Origin: Mytilus californianus
Lineage: Eukaryota > Mollusca > Bivalvia > Mytilida > Mytilidae
DNA length: 64,000 bases
Direction: 5' to 3'
NCBI RefSeq assembly: GCF_021869535.1
Contig: NW_026262666.1
Location: 372,001 to 436,000, forward strand
Positions 12,713 through 25,157 of the stretch are shown here, piece by piece; position 1 is the stretch's first letter, and the number at the start of each line of letters is the position of its first letter. A model generated the notes under the pieces. It saw only the letters and a list, made by a program, of their open reading frames with translations, did not search any database and was not told the origin of the DNA. Both the position numbers and the translations under genes were made by a program.

Positions 12713-14029
12713 ATCAATACAGTTATACTCAAGTTATTGTCTTTGAACCAGACAAATAATTGTTTTTGTTATGCCCTTTTGAGTCCCTTATTCCTAAACA
12801 GCTACTATGATAACCCCAAAATTAAACCATATCTTCCTATTGTGGTATGGAACCTTGTGCTAAAATTAAATAGAGATCCATTCACTTATAATCACGTTAT
12901 AGCCTACAAACCTGGAAAATAGTTGTTTTCGGTCCCTTTTCGACCCCTTATTATAAAACAGTATTGGACACGACCCTCCAAAAATCAATCAAAACTTTCA
13001 TTTTGAAGTATGGAACCTTGTGGTAAATTTTCATAAAAATCTATACACCAATTATTGTCGTGAAACAGGAAAAATGCTTGTTTTTGTGCCCTAATTACTA
13101 ACCAGCAGGGACAATAACCCCAAAATATATATCCCAACCTGTGCTAAAATGGAATGGAGATACATGCACTTATACTCAAGTATCGTCTGTGAATCTGAAA
13201 AAAAATTATTGTTTTTGTTAGCCCGTTTATTGCCCCTTATTCTTAAACAGCTACTATGATAACCCTAAAATAAACCCCAACCTTGTGCTAAAATTTAATC
13301 GAGATCCATACATTCATACTCAAGTATTGACTGCAAATCAGAACAGATAATTGTTTCGGTCCCTAATTATGAAACGGTTTAGCCCTAACATCAACCCCAA
13401 TTTTCCTTTTGAAGTAGGGAACCTAGAAGTAAAATTTCATAGAAATTTATACACAATAGTTTTCCTGAAAGATGAAAAATGCTTGATTTTGGTCCCTATT
13501 GGCCCCTTATTACTAAAAAGTTCAGACAATAACCCCCAAAATAAATTCCAGCCTTCCCATTTTGGTATGGTTTCTTGTGTTGAAATTTAATAGAGATCCA
13601 TACACTTATACATGTTATACTTAAGTTATTCTATGTGAACCAGACAAATAATTGTTTTGGTTTTGATTTTTTACTCCTAATTCATAAACAGCTACGACGA
13701 TAGTCCCCTATATCAATCCCCCATCCTCCTATTGTGGTACATGTATGGAACCTTGTGCTAAAATTTCATACAGATCCATACACGTATGATAAAGTTATTG
13801 TCTGCGAACCAATTTATCTTCTATGAACCCGTAGAAAAACGACAGGACAATACTAGTAACCCCTAAAAACAATCTGAATCATCCTTTAGTGGTATGGAAA
13901 CTTGTGCTAAAATTTCATAGAGATCCATACACTTATACTCAAGTTATTGTCTGCGAGCCAAATGTCTTCAGACGCAGACATCGCCATAACATAATACGGA
14001 CGCAAAAATTTATTTGCGATCGTATAGAA

Positions 14030-15320
14030 AAGATGACAATACGAGACGAAGAAATTTGTCTAGAGAAACTCTATATATAAAACTAAAGACTAGGAGACAC
14101 AAACCCTACCAAAAACATGGGTTTATCATTACTCATTTAATGAGCATATAAACAAAATCAAACAGCCTTTTCAAAGCTAGTAAACTATATTTGATAATTT
14201 GTTTATCCTCTTTAACATAAAGTGTCAATATGTTTTGTTTTGTTTTGATTGGATATCCGTCTAATGCATATGTTGATAAATTTGTTATCGTTATTACCTA
14301 AATAAACCCGAGTCATTAAAAAGGATTTGATATGAAAAATGAATTTGTTTTATAGGTTGTGAAGCCAATTATTAGCTTAAGACTCGTACACAATATGTCA
14401 TCATAATATGTTTGATGAACAAGGAAACTACTACCGTACGTAGAAACCCGAAAGTAAGCAAAAATATTTTCATAAATTACTTCTCTTTAGATTTGTAGAT
14501 CATATTTGAAATAAAAACTGTATATTATATACTTGCCCCCTATTCCCTCCAATTATTATGTCAAGCAGTTGCAAAACAAAATGAGAGACGAAATAAACCA
14601 AAGGGGCATTCAAACTCATAACTCGAAAATAAACTGACAACGCCATGGCCATCGTGTTATTCATGTACTAAGTAAGTACAAAGCTGGTGATATGTCTAAT
14701 TCGGTAGGTCACATTCGGGAAGAAGGGGACGGGCTCGAAGTTACGATAATTGGAACACATCCGTCGTCTTATGTTAAACAGATATTCCTGTGATCCGTTG
14801 TTTTCTTGTTTCCCTTGGTTTTAGTTTCTAACCCTGATTTGTTTTCGCTTAAACGATTTATGACTATTGAATAGATGTATACTACTGTTGTCTTTATTCG
14901 ATAACGGTCGATAGTAATCTCACGGGTAACTACAGATGAGAGTTTACAAAACACTGAGAGTCAATGTCTGATGACTGAATGGTTCTCCATTTATTTGTGT
15001 TAAATTTAATGAATGCATCATATTTAATAGATACAATTTAAAATACTGCTGCATTTAAATAATCTTGTTATGTCCATGGAAGCAGATATAAACAATTTAA
15101 GAACGCTATTTTGATCAATATATTCTTTAATGAAATAGGGCATCTATGTCTATTGTTTATTTGCTACTTGATTTCCGTGGTCGATGATGATAAAATGTAT
15201 GAAAACAAAATTAAAGAGATAAAATAATGGTCATTAATACCATGTAATTCTTTGTAACCATTTCTGTTTTTTTATAAACTATTTTCGACTTAATAATTAA
15301 CTCATTATAGATACCATAAT
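14030..15320. other. Non-coding with a fragment of a mussel-type repeat
   Basis: Around 14,580-14,700 'gagacgaaataaaccaaagg' and 'actgacaacgccatggcc' match, inverted, the interspersed repeat seen at 24.3 and 47.2 kb. The rest is AT-rich without features. Confidence 0.55.
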
Positions 15321-15324
15321 TGAA

Positions 15325-16224
15325 ATTTTGTATTTGCGCCAGACGCGCGTTTCGTCTACAAAAACTCACCAGTGACGCTCGAATCAAACAAAGTTAAAAA
15401 GACCAAGTAACATACGAAGTTGAAGAGCATTTAGGACCAAAAATTCCTAAAAGTTTTGTCAAATACATGCAGCTAAGGTAATCTATTCCTGAGGTAGAAA
15501 AGCTTTAGTATTTCAAAAATTCAAAGATTTGTAAACAGTTAATTTATGATTATGACCATATCAATAATGTGTTCATTACCTAGGATATAGCAAAAGGAGC
15601 AAAACCGAAAGCAGATAAAATACAAAAACGTTGTGATATTAATATAACTATGAATATGTACTTATCATTTATTCTATTCTGTCAAGCATCTCCAGAGTTT
15701 TTTTAATTGAAAATGCAGGACGAAAATAGGAAAATCCTATTTGTTTAAAAGTGATTAGTCATATAAGACTTTCTGTTTACCTGGTCACGTTTTCTTTCGT
15801 GAAATATTTAAATGTATGTATTAACCTCACCACTAGATCGACGTTTACCCACTCAGACAGTTCAATATCTTCTAATTTATTTTAAATACTACCTACTATA
15901 TCATGCGAAATATATCAGTGGTATTTTGTTACCAATATAAGATTTGTTGAAATATGTTATGATTACATGTATACTATTGCGTCTATTCATAATATTTTTG
16001 AATGAACATTAATATTTAAAATTGAAACTTTGATTGTTTACAATACTAAGGCTTTTCTACCTCAGGAATAGATTACCTTAGCTGTATTTGGCAAAAGTTT
16101 TAGGAATTTCTGGTCCTCAATGCTCCGTAACTTCGTACTTTATTTGGCTTTTTTAACTTTTTTTTATTCGAGCGTCACTGATGCTTTTGTAGGCGAAACG
16201 CGCGTCTGGCGCAAATACAAAATT
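15325..16224. repeat. Inverted pair of a ~185 bp repeat, 530 bp spacer
   Basis: Left arm 15,325-15,513 and right arm 16,043-16,224 are reverse complements at high identity, with outer ends 'attttgtatttgcgccagac' and the mirrored 'gcgcaaatacaaaatt'. Arm inner ends carry 'gaggtagaaaagc(t/c)ttagta'. The arms are related to the solo repeat at 12,384-12,568. Either a foldback element or two insertions in opposite directions. Confidence 0.85.
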
Positions 16225-16234
16225 GCAATCCTGT

Positions 16235-19200
16235 TATCTATGATGAGTTTATTTACTACGTTCTTTTTATTTTTGTAAATCTCCTCATGCGCCGTTGCAT
16301 TTTAATATAGCATATTCGTCTATTTGGAGAACGGAAATTGAGAGAAAACAATAGATGGGTCAGTCGCTGTATGAAAACTACTTTTGTAGTGCAACCACTA
16401 ATATTGGAATTGACGACGACATTGATTTTATTAGTAGGTTGGGTACTTTGAACCGGATTTATGTAACTTATTTCTGTTCTTATGTCATTTCTGCTTTTGT
16501 TTTCTGTTCTATCGGATATATCATAAAGTTAAACCCTCGTCGAGATATATAATTTTTGTCTTTTAAGACATCCTTTGGTTGTCAAGTTAACTTGTCGACG
16601 ATATACAGACTTTTGTCTTTTTAAGACACCCTTTGGTGGTCAAGTTAAACTGCTGACTGCTAAAATACGGACTTTTGTATTTATATGACACACTTTTTTT
16701 TTTAGGTCAAACTGTGTTACACAAGAATATATAAATACCTTTGGGATGCTATGAATAACAAAGAAGCTAATTATATTGAAATGCAAGACAAGACAACAAG
16801 ACAAGACAATATTTTGTCATCTCTTCATTTTTATAAAACATACAAATGCATCACAATCTTAAAAATAATTATAGATATAATTAATTATGTAATAGTTATG
16901 CAATAATCAAAATATAAAAAGATACATCTTTCATCTATCTATTGGTTACTCATTTAAGAATATCGGAGCTTTATGAAAGAAATTACATCCTTTTAAAGTT
17001 GGCTGAGTTTGGTATATTTCGCCTCTCTTCTAAGAAGGATAATTCAGAGAGGAATAAAAGTCATGACATCTGTTAGTAAACCTAGATATATGTGTAAATC
17101 AAATGAAAAAAATAAATAAGTTGTATAAGTTAAACAAGCTTCCACCATAAACCGAAGCATGTTCACTATACCTGCTCCTCACTTGTGACCCCATTAATCT
17201 ATTTACAAGGACTTGTCTATTGAACCGTCATTCATATTTCAAAGTTTCACATCAGATAGGTTTACAAAAAATTAATGGGATTTTATAAATAAGTCTAGTT
17301 TTTTGTTTCAACATTCAGTTCGGTAGAAGAATCTTTAAATGAACTGTTGACACATAGATATAAAGAAAAAGTTTCAACAGCAATAAACCATGACTGGAAG
17401 GTTGGGTGTGTGTGAAATAATCTCTATGGAAATGAAATGTGCCAATGCTAATACAACTGCATACCAAATATCATGAACCTACCACAAGTGGTTCAACATA
17501 AACAGACCTAATTACAAACTAATGCATTGTTGGCATCAAGATTGCTAAGGTGTATTTATGACAAATAATATTTTAGGGTGCAATAAAAAAAAAAGGGCCT
17601 TAAGATTTTTAGTTCCTAAAACACTTTTATTGCGTTAAGCATGTTAAGAGTTAAGTTCAGCTAGTACCTCAGTTTACCAACAGATTCAAGTGGAGTTTTT
17701 CCTGTTGGTTAATCTTACTTATGTTAATGTGTGTCTTAGATGAACAGCGAGGCACGTTTCATCAAAAGACTCAATCAGCATGCAGACGTTATACATTGAC
17801 ATATCCAGAAAGCATAATATTTGTTTCAATTGGTGGACATGTTTTTCAACAGAGAAAAAAACATTCCTATGGAAACCAACTATTCCTCATTTTCTTGGCA
17901 ATTTCTTTATTTATTCAGCTTTAAGGCTGAATTCATAAAGGAGCTCATCTGAAAAAGTGTACAGTTAGCCTTATTCCTCAACTTCTAATTCAGCAATAAA
18001 GATGAGTTTATGTCTGAACGTATCTATCTCATCTAACTTGAAGGATACCAGACACTTACTTTAAACAAAGGAGATGATTTCGGCTTTCCGTTTCTATGTA
18101 GGAACATTCTCTTCCAAAACTTTTCAGAAACCGTCATGATTTGTTTGACCAGTATGGAATACCTGTGTCATGCTTACCCTTCTTGATTACCTCAGATGAC
18201 CCCTGGTAGCTCGGCCATAATACTTACCTTAAAACTTGGGAGTACAAAATGTGTGCTAGAAACACTTGAATCCAATATATTGATTGGTTTATTTTCTTAG
18301 TCTTAGTACCAAAATGGAGCTCGAACGTTTTATGACAGCAAGTCCAGGTTCCTCGTGGTGTTCCTTTTGATAAGTTTTTTTTATGATGTTTTGTAGTCTG
18401 TATTCTTTTCATGGTTTTCTTTTTTGCCATGATGTTGTCTTTCATTATTGGAATAATGATTTGTTATTTTCACCTTGGTATCTTCTGCCTCTCTTTTTTA
18501 TACTGATAGTAAATTCGTAGTATCAAACTTTCAAAAGAATTCTTAAAAACAGCAAAAAATTTCTTTCACCATATTTATTGTGCAAGTACAAATGAAATTG
18601 TTCATAGCAACATAAGGGATAAATCATCAATCACTGACAAGGAAAATAATTCACACTATTGTCCCAAATAATATTTAGCTTTCTTCAAATATTACAAAGA
18701 AAGAAAACTGATAAACAATCTGTAACATTTGTCAAATTGTCTAACATACGTTTAGCACCTTTTAACTTTTGTAAAGTCTTTTTCATGTAACTGTATTAAT
18801 CCTTAATAGGTCAGCCAGTTCATAAAATATCAAATTAGTTAAAATTTTCTATCAAACAGAATAAATAAAAATCATTCTAATAATAAATTTTGTTTTAAAT
18901 GTAATTTGAGTTGTTTTTTTCCCTTAGTCACAATGTTGGAGGGCAACATGCACAAATTCCTTTAAAAATCAACAAAAGTCAACTTGTTTTACAGACAGCT
19001 ACCATTAGAAAAAGTTAAAAAATAGAACCAATTCAAAGTTGTTTAATCTAACTGAACATGGTTGGATAGGTAGGGATATCCTAAACCCTCAATAACAAAC
19101 ATCCTTATGTTAAATCCTGTTCGCATACATCAAAATGTTGGATAGCACTGAAAAATTACAAATTTCCGCTATTGCAATTCAGTTATACTCCTTTCAAATC

Positions 19201-19987
19201 AAATGAATGTGACAGATGGAATGAAAGAAATTCTAATCCATCTTCATCCATATATATCGATATTTACCCAACAGTTAAATTTTAAGCCTTACATTTTAAA
19301 TTTGAAAATTTAACTGTCTCAAGTGGATAAATATCGTATCACACTCGATGCAGTGGTAGAATCTATATTTAAATGACTCATGACTTCTGTCCAAAAATGA
19401 AATAGCACTTCTGACTTATTTTAGTTGCTTGATTTTAGTATGCCACTATTTTTTTTCATTAACTCCTTCAAAAAAATTTTGAAGCACTAAAAATCTTCTT
19501 CAGCATTTTTTTCAAAGAAAGGTTTAAATTCATTTAAATATAAAATTCTATTCTTCATAAAAAATCAGAAAAGAACTACAATACACAACATTATTATAAA
19601 TGTAAAAAATGTAAATATTTTTAAAAAAATTCATTAAAAATCAACAACCAGTTACATTACATTGTGCTAATAAGGGACCCTCTCAAAATGTGACAGGTTC
19701 TAGCAAAAGTTGACATCATCTCTTCCAAATCAAAGTGAGAGAAACATGTCTGTGGGTTCAACATACAAAATTCTAAAGATGATTGCATGGTTTTTGATCA
19801 AACATATCAACTTAAGACCATCCTTCCAACAAACATAATCATATCCATTTGATAAAAAAATCCTAAATTCAGAGAAGACTGCTTGCATACATTTTGAATT
19901 GAACAAGGCACAAAGAATATAAAATTGTCTATAAAAAACATACAAAATATCTATACTCATGTTATATTCAGAAAAATTCTTATCAAC
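16235..19987. other. Non-coding, AT-rich, with degenerate interspersed repeats
   Basis: Three related lines near 16,550-16,700 ('gacttttgtctttttaagaca', period about 65) form a short degenerate tandem. 18,380-18,510 is a diverged copy of the 24.3 kb repeat. 19,233-19,366 is a diverged copy of the MITE at 43,795. No gene seen. Confidence 0.5.
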
Positions 19988-20140
19988 TTAAAGGGGCACT
20001 AGCTACTAGATATAAACAAATTATAAAATATTATTTTTTTTGTTCAATCATTAATGAAAGTGAAATAGTGAAATAATAATTCGCTTTTAGCAGCTAGTAT
20101 TGTCTAATTTTGTCAAAATAAGCAAAGAAATATTGATGAT

Positions 20141-20168
20141 GAATTATTCACTTGCAAGTGAATAATTC
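20141..20168. repeat. 28 bp perfect palindrome
   Basis: Centred on cttGCAAGtg; arms GAATTATTCACTTG / CAAGTGAATAATTC. It lies inside the TTAA-flanked element and may act as a cruciform or binding site; this is inference. Confidence 0.85.
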
Positions 20169-20416
20169 GACCTCATTGAATTCGTATTCATGTGAACTTC
20201 AATTTAACCCCAAAGCTAGAGATGGAAAACGCATCAATTGTGTGCATGTTTGATTATTTAAAGGAAAAGAATGTCAACATTGAAAGTGAAACAAAGGTTA
20301 ATCATTTAATTGACTGATTCGATCCTCAAAAAAATCATTCTTATACAGGTAAAAATCATGCTTAACATATATTTTTAATCTATAAATAAAATTAAATAGA
20401 CCTAGAAGAATCCATT

Positions 20417-22001
20417 CAGTGTTCTCCCCAGGATTTTTTTAAGGCGCAAAATTCAAGGGCGCGTAACTCTTTTTTTAGAGTGAACGTTTGTGATCTGAAG
20501 CAATGTCATGAATCATGACATGCAATATGAATAATAATGCTTTGTGTTATGTGTTTAATAATGCAGAGTATTAATGAATAACAAGAATATATATATGAAA
20601 TAAATTGATTTTAAACACAAAAGTTATTTATATTCAGTCAATTAAAGAAGTCAAAATATAAATATTCATCTCTACTCTCTGCTCCTTCTAGGGATATTGT
20701 TTCAAGATAGTGTTATTTTGTTGGACAGTCTGTTCCTCAACTTTGTCTTTATCCTCTTCAGGGTTAAAAATTAAACCCCCACTCACAATAACTTTTGCTT
20801 ACACCCCCTTTAACATTTCTAAGCCATGAAAACTCAGTCAGCCATTTGTCATTGAAACAAAGAACATGGTGCTTGCTTTTATCAATTGCTAAAACTTGAG
20901 CTTGGTTTAAGATTAGGAGAAGTGGAGGTGTATTCCCTTTTTCATTAGAAGTCATTGGTCTGAAAAAAACTTCTACTTCCATCATCTACCTTTTGCTTAT
21001 AATTCACCCCTTTGTTATTTGCATAGAACATGTTCATTCAGAATTAATAAAATCGAATATGGTTAAGATATTTGGTATACAACTTTTTAAAACAATTTTT
21101 TTTTATAAATGAACAGCTGACCAGTTTCCGTAGTTTCACATTACGCTTCCGTGTGTATTATTGTTTAATCATATCTTTGGCAGATAGATATAAACGAAAC
21201 TTTACAAATTTGTTAAAGTTAAAACCACTGAAATTATTTACCAGTGACATTATACAGAAGCTGCGGCGATTCTGTACCCGTGTTGATTGTCACATATTTC
21301 CCGACGCACGGATTCACGATCGATGTTCAATGATCATTTTATTTCTAAAAATATGACAGTTTCAGAAGAATTTACCTTGCAAGCAACATTTTTTCACTTT
21401 CTATTAAAGTAAATCACTCCTCGTTATCTTTAATCAAACTTTATTTTAATTTTTTCAACTTCTAATACTTTCATTCATAGTTTTCATCGTAAATATCTTT
21501 AGCAATGTGTATTCTAATTTATCACGTGTATTCAACACGTTCATTGCTCGTGTTTAAATAGTTTCTTCTTCTCGACCAATGAAAAAGTTCGTTATATAAA
21601 TGGTCAAGTGATCACACACACGATGCGTAAATACAATGTATTTGCGATCTATTTCTTCAATTTCTGCACTGAAGTTTTTAAAATTTTTAATTTTCTTCAA
21701 AAAATATCTATCTTCTTGATGATCATTTACACTATTACCTGATAACATAGTCGGATAAGGCTGAGATAAGCATGGCTCAGGTAAAACTAATTATCAGTTA
21801 TTGCGTAACACTGACCGACCCATCAGCGGTGATCAGTAACTTGACAATTTTAACCAACATTTATAATGAAAATGTGAAAATTAAGACGCTGCGGGATCAA
21901 GTATTAAGGGACAGCTGCCAATTAAGACGCTGTGGGATCTACAAAAATATTATGAAGGCGCTGCGGCACCGCAGCAACATATCGGCCTGGGGAGAACAGT
22001 G
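20417..22001. mobile_element. DNA transposon nested in the TTAA element, 5 bp duplication (CCATT)
   Basis: Left end CAGTGTTCTCCCCAGG; right end, inverted, CACTGTTCTCCCCAGG (one mismatch). CCATT flanks both sides (20,412-20,416 and 22,002-22,006). Inside the right part, related 'agacgctg(c/t)gggatc' motifs repeat (21,883 and 21,923 region) and the DNA is more GC-rich. ORFs at 20,764-20,985 (minus) and 21,772-22,119 (plus) match nothing I recognise. Confidence 0.7.
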
Positions 22002-22282
22002 CCATTTGCACGAGTTGCGCTATCTATTTACATCCTTATTTATGTTTATATACCTTATATGGGCATCAGTGGTTTTTGGGAGGTCAACTCGACAATTAAT
22101 TAGATGGAGTCTAGACTAAAATACACACAAAACGAAGATACATATTATCCATCCTATGCCCTGTCAATTGTTTATTTTAAGACTTTTTATAATTTGGATA
22201 AATGTTTTACATTGTTATACATTAAATATGAGAATTTGAGTCAAATCGATGAACATGAATTTGACAGCTAGTGCCCCTTTAA

Positions 22283-23098
22283 TGGATAGGATAATAACAG
22301 TGAAATTGATTTAGGAAAAAACTAGCACTGTCCAGTCTCAAAAATTGATTGACTGATACAGCTCAAGTAGATATACACCTGCCAACTGTGAGCATCCCAC
22401 TACTGCCCGCTCAAATTTAACAAATGGAGATACAAAATGTATTTTGGGACAAGTAATCTTTCATCTAGAAATACACCAATATGTTAACTATTTCAAAAAC
22501 GTTCTTAAGAAATTTGGGAAAATGAAATAACTATTTGCTGAAAGGTGTGCATCATTGTTACAACTTTAAAATTATAAAATAAAATATTGGAATGTTTATA
22601 TCAGGTTCACAATTTGGTCAAAACTTATAAAAGATAAATACACAACACATTATTACAAACTGAAATATACAAAACTAACAGCAACCAAACACATACAAAA
22701 CACATACCAAAACAATAAATACTCAACATACAATTGTATGAAAAAAAAAATAGAAAAAAAAATATTCAGCACTTTTCATAAAATTTAGTACATTGAAGAG
22801 AACCATCATATAACACTTCAAATCGATAAGATGTTTTTTTTACCTAAAAACTGGATTTTGATGTTGAAGGTATTTACAAAAATCAACTAAAATTAGTACC
22901 CTTTGAACATTTAGATTTTCACAAAGACAATATTTATGCAGCTGCTGGTTTTGAAAAAAAAATATGAAAACTTGCAGGAAAATGTGTACATTGTGTTCAG
23001 GTTTTTTATCTGTATACAACACAAAACAAAACATATATAAATTTTGACAATTATCACAAAATGCTGACAAAAACAAAAACATTTAATGCTGTATTTAG

Positions 23099-23141
<43 letters not shown>

Positions 23142-24026
23142 CAATATATAACAAATCATTAAATATTAGAAAATGCAAAATAAATATTTAACCTCTCATA
23201 ACAGCTCAGTCTATCTTTTAGCATTTGTTAAAACATTTTTTATATCCAATGTTGCAATAAATAGATTTTGATGATAGCATTTGTTAAAACATTTTTTAAC
23301 AAAAAAATGACAATTACATATAAAAAAATAAAAAGATAAGAAATAACAGTATTTGATATGTCATGGGAGATAACTCTACTTTTATTTGCAATAAAGAATA
23401 TGAGGAACAAATAAGCTGTGTCCTCAATCAAAATGTAAACATACAAATTCATTTGCAGATAAAAAATTCTTCATTAAAATAATATCCTAAATATAAGTGT
23501 AAAATCAAAACTAAAAATCACAACCTTGCTTTCAGACAATTATAACAAATCCTTAGAATTTCAATATAAAAATTGTCAGAAATTTAATTATTCATTCCAT
23601 TATTTATGACCTTGACATTCTTTTCATATATATCCACTTTTGAAATCTCTGCCGTACACATACCTGCCAACTTTTCAAAATCTCCATGGGGATTTTTAGC
23701 ACAAAAGGAACTTGTGCTCCTCTTTTATCGTAAGTGTTTTTAATCTACTGCTATATAATGTTTCAAAGAGTATGTATGTGCTAAAATACCCTTTTAACCC
23801 ATCTGAATGCCTGTTTTGAGGTGTTCAGTTTATAAAATAAAGAAGTTCAAATTCAGGTCAACACCTCGGGGATATCCCCCATAAATTGGGACCGTTGGCA
23901 GGTCTGGCCGTACAGAGGATATAATGATGTTCACTGATTATCTGTATACAACTCAATTGTTGTATAAAAACAATAACTAGCCTGAGAAGCAAATATTTTT
24001 TCGTTTAGCCTAATATTCAGGTTTAA
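22283..24026 (-). other. Probable INSC 3' untranslated and flanking DNA
   Basis: AT-rich, no ORF that resembles a protein. The first AATAAA on the minus strand after the stop that I could find lies at 23,381-23,386, about 640 nt downstream, and is a candidate polyadenylation signal. The stretch also contains a pure (TA)n tract at 23,102-23,140. The transcript end cannot be fixed from sequence alone; a longer 3' end reaching past the 20-22.3 kb transposon is possible. Confidence 0.4.
23102..23140. repeat. (TA)n microsatellite
   Basis: Uninterrupted alternating T and A for 39 bases. A second, shorter one lies at 25,124-25,154. Confidence 0.95.
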
Positions 24027-24158
24027 TCATACAAAATTTTCATCCGTGTTTGTACAAATAAGAAATGAATCCATTAGTCTTGGTTGAATCAGCTGATGAT
24101 AGTCAACAGGGCTTATGTTGGTAGATTTATACTGGGAGTTTATCTTCCTTAGTGCTGC
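24027..24158 (-). CDS. INSC: INSC last exon with C-terminal PDZ-ligand-like tail
   Basis: A 132 nt coding part in phase 0; acceptor 'cttctcttacag', stop TGA at 24,027-24,029. It encodes AALRKINSQYKSTNISPVDY, HQLIQPRLMDSFLICTNTDE and NFV. 'QLIQPRLxDSFL' and the terminal (D/E)-E/N-F-V resemble the vertebrate end. The last four residues (ENFV) fit a class of PDZ ligand with a hydrophobic C-terminus; binding is inferred from the family. Confidence 0.9.
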   Translation of the reverse strand, partial: AALRKINSQYKSTNISPVDYHQLIQPRLMDSFLICTNTDENFV

Positions 24159-25116
24159 CTGTAAGAGAAGACAAGATTTAGCCAAGAAATGATACAAACA
24201 GGCAACATTACAAGGTCAGATGATGCTGCCATTGCACTATTTAATTGTCACATGTGGAACAGGATCTGCTTATACTTGCCACGCACCTGAGATAGTTTTT
24301 AGCGAGGTTAATGTTTCTCATTCTTTAGTTTTCTATGTTGTTTTTAGCATACTTTAATTTGTCTTTTGGTCATTTATAGTTTTTTGCCATGACATTGTCA
24401 GTTTGTTTTCGACTTATGATAAGTTTGAATGTCCCTTTTGGTATCTTTCGTCTCTGTTAAAATCTGTCTTATGAAGATCTTTAAGACAACTAGACTTGGT
24501 TACCTCATTGTTAAAAGGTTAATTTTGTTTCATCATCTTAGAATGGTTTACAAATCGTCATGTGAGTCTTATAGTGTTATATATAAGTTCTTTTTTTATA
24601 GAAAACGGAGATAGCTATATATTTGAGATCCAGGTACAATAGTCTTTAAAATCGTATAAAATCAATGGCAGGACTTACCACAATTTTGAAATTTTTGATT
24701 CACCCAATTAATTTCCCACCATGAAATCTTAATGTTGGGTTTTTAAATGATTTTTGTAGTTGTTAAAAAATGACTTACTAAACAAGCCACCAGGACAGCT
24801 TCACTATTATTCCTCTCCTTAGCATATCTACACAGCTGTACAAGTCTAGGTATACCTTCAAAATAATTAAACACTAAATCATGTTATTGTGCTATACAGT
24901 ACACACAAGGAAATTCAGTCTGGAAATCACTTTTACTGGTGTGGAGACTGTGGACTAATTCACTGTGAATCAGGGTGATTGTATATGATTTGAGATGACT
25001 GTCAAGGTAAATTTGTTCCACCTAACTGAAGTTCCACTGGACATTTTGTTATAAACAATGTCATAATATCTGTTCCTGTTGGAACAAATATTCTATACAT
25101 TTTTATTCCGTTACGA

Positions 25117-25157
<41 letters not shown>

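Larger units (their letters stand above)
9650..14028 (-). mobile_element. Second copy of the composite core-repeat element, split by a hAT
   Basis: Degenerate version of the 1.6-4.8 kb locus in the same order and orientation: far end and ~131 bp type repeats (9,650-10,710; 'tttggaccctttggacctt'), the joint 'gaaattgctaaagaaataggcaatt' (compare 3,612), then ~162 bp type units (10,730-13,960; 'tggtatggaaccttgtg', 'agatccatac'), then the terminal stem (13,994-14,025). The 35 bp array is absent. The hAT at 11,569-12,712 is a later insert. Confidence 0.7.
19992..22278. mobile_element. piggyBac-like non-autonomous element with TTAA flanks
   Basis: Terminal inverted repeats AGGGGCACTAGCT / AGCTAGTGCCCCT (13 bp, perfect), each flanked by TTAA (19,988-19,991 and 22,279-22,282). 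TTAA targeting is the hallmark of the piggyBac superfamily. Length is 2,287 bp, but 1,585 bp is a second transposon (20,417-22,001), leaving about 0.7 kb for this element. No transposase is visible. A 28 bp perfect palindrome lies at 20,141-20,168. Confidence 0.8.

Noticed and set aside
21772..22119. 115-residue ORF as a host gene
   Set aside because: Crosses the end of one transposon into another, contains repeated motifs, and matches no family I know.
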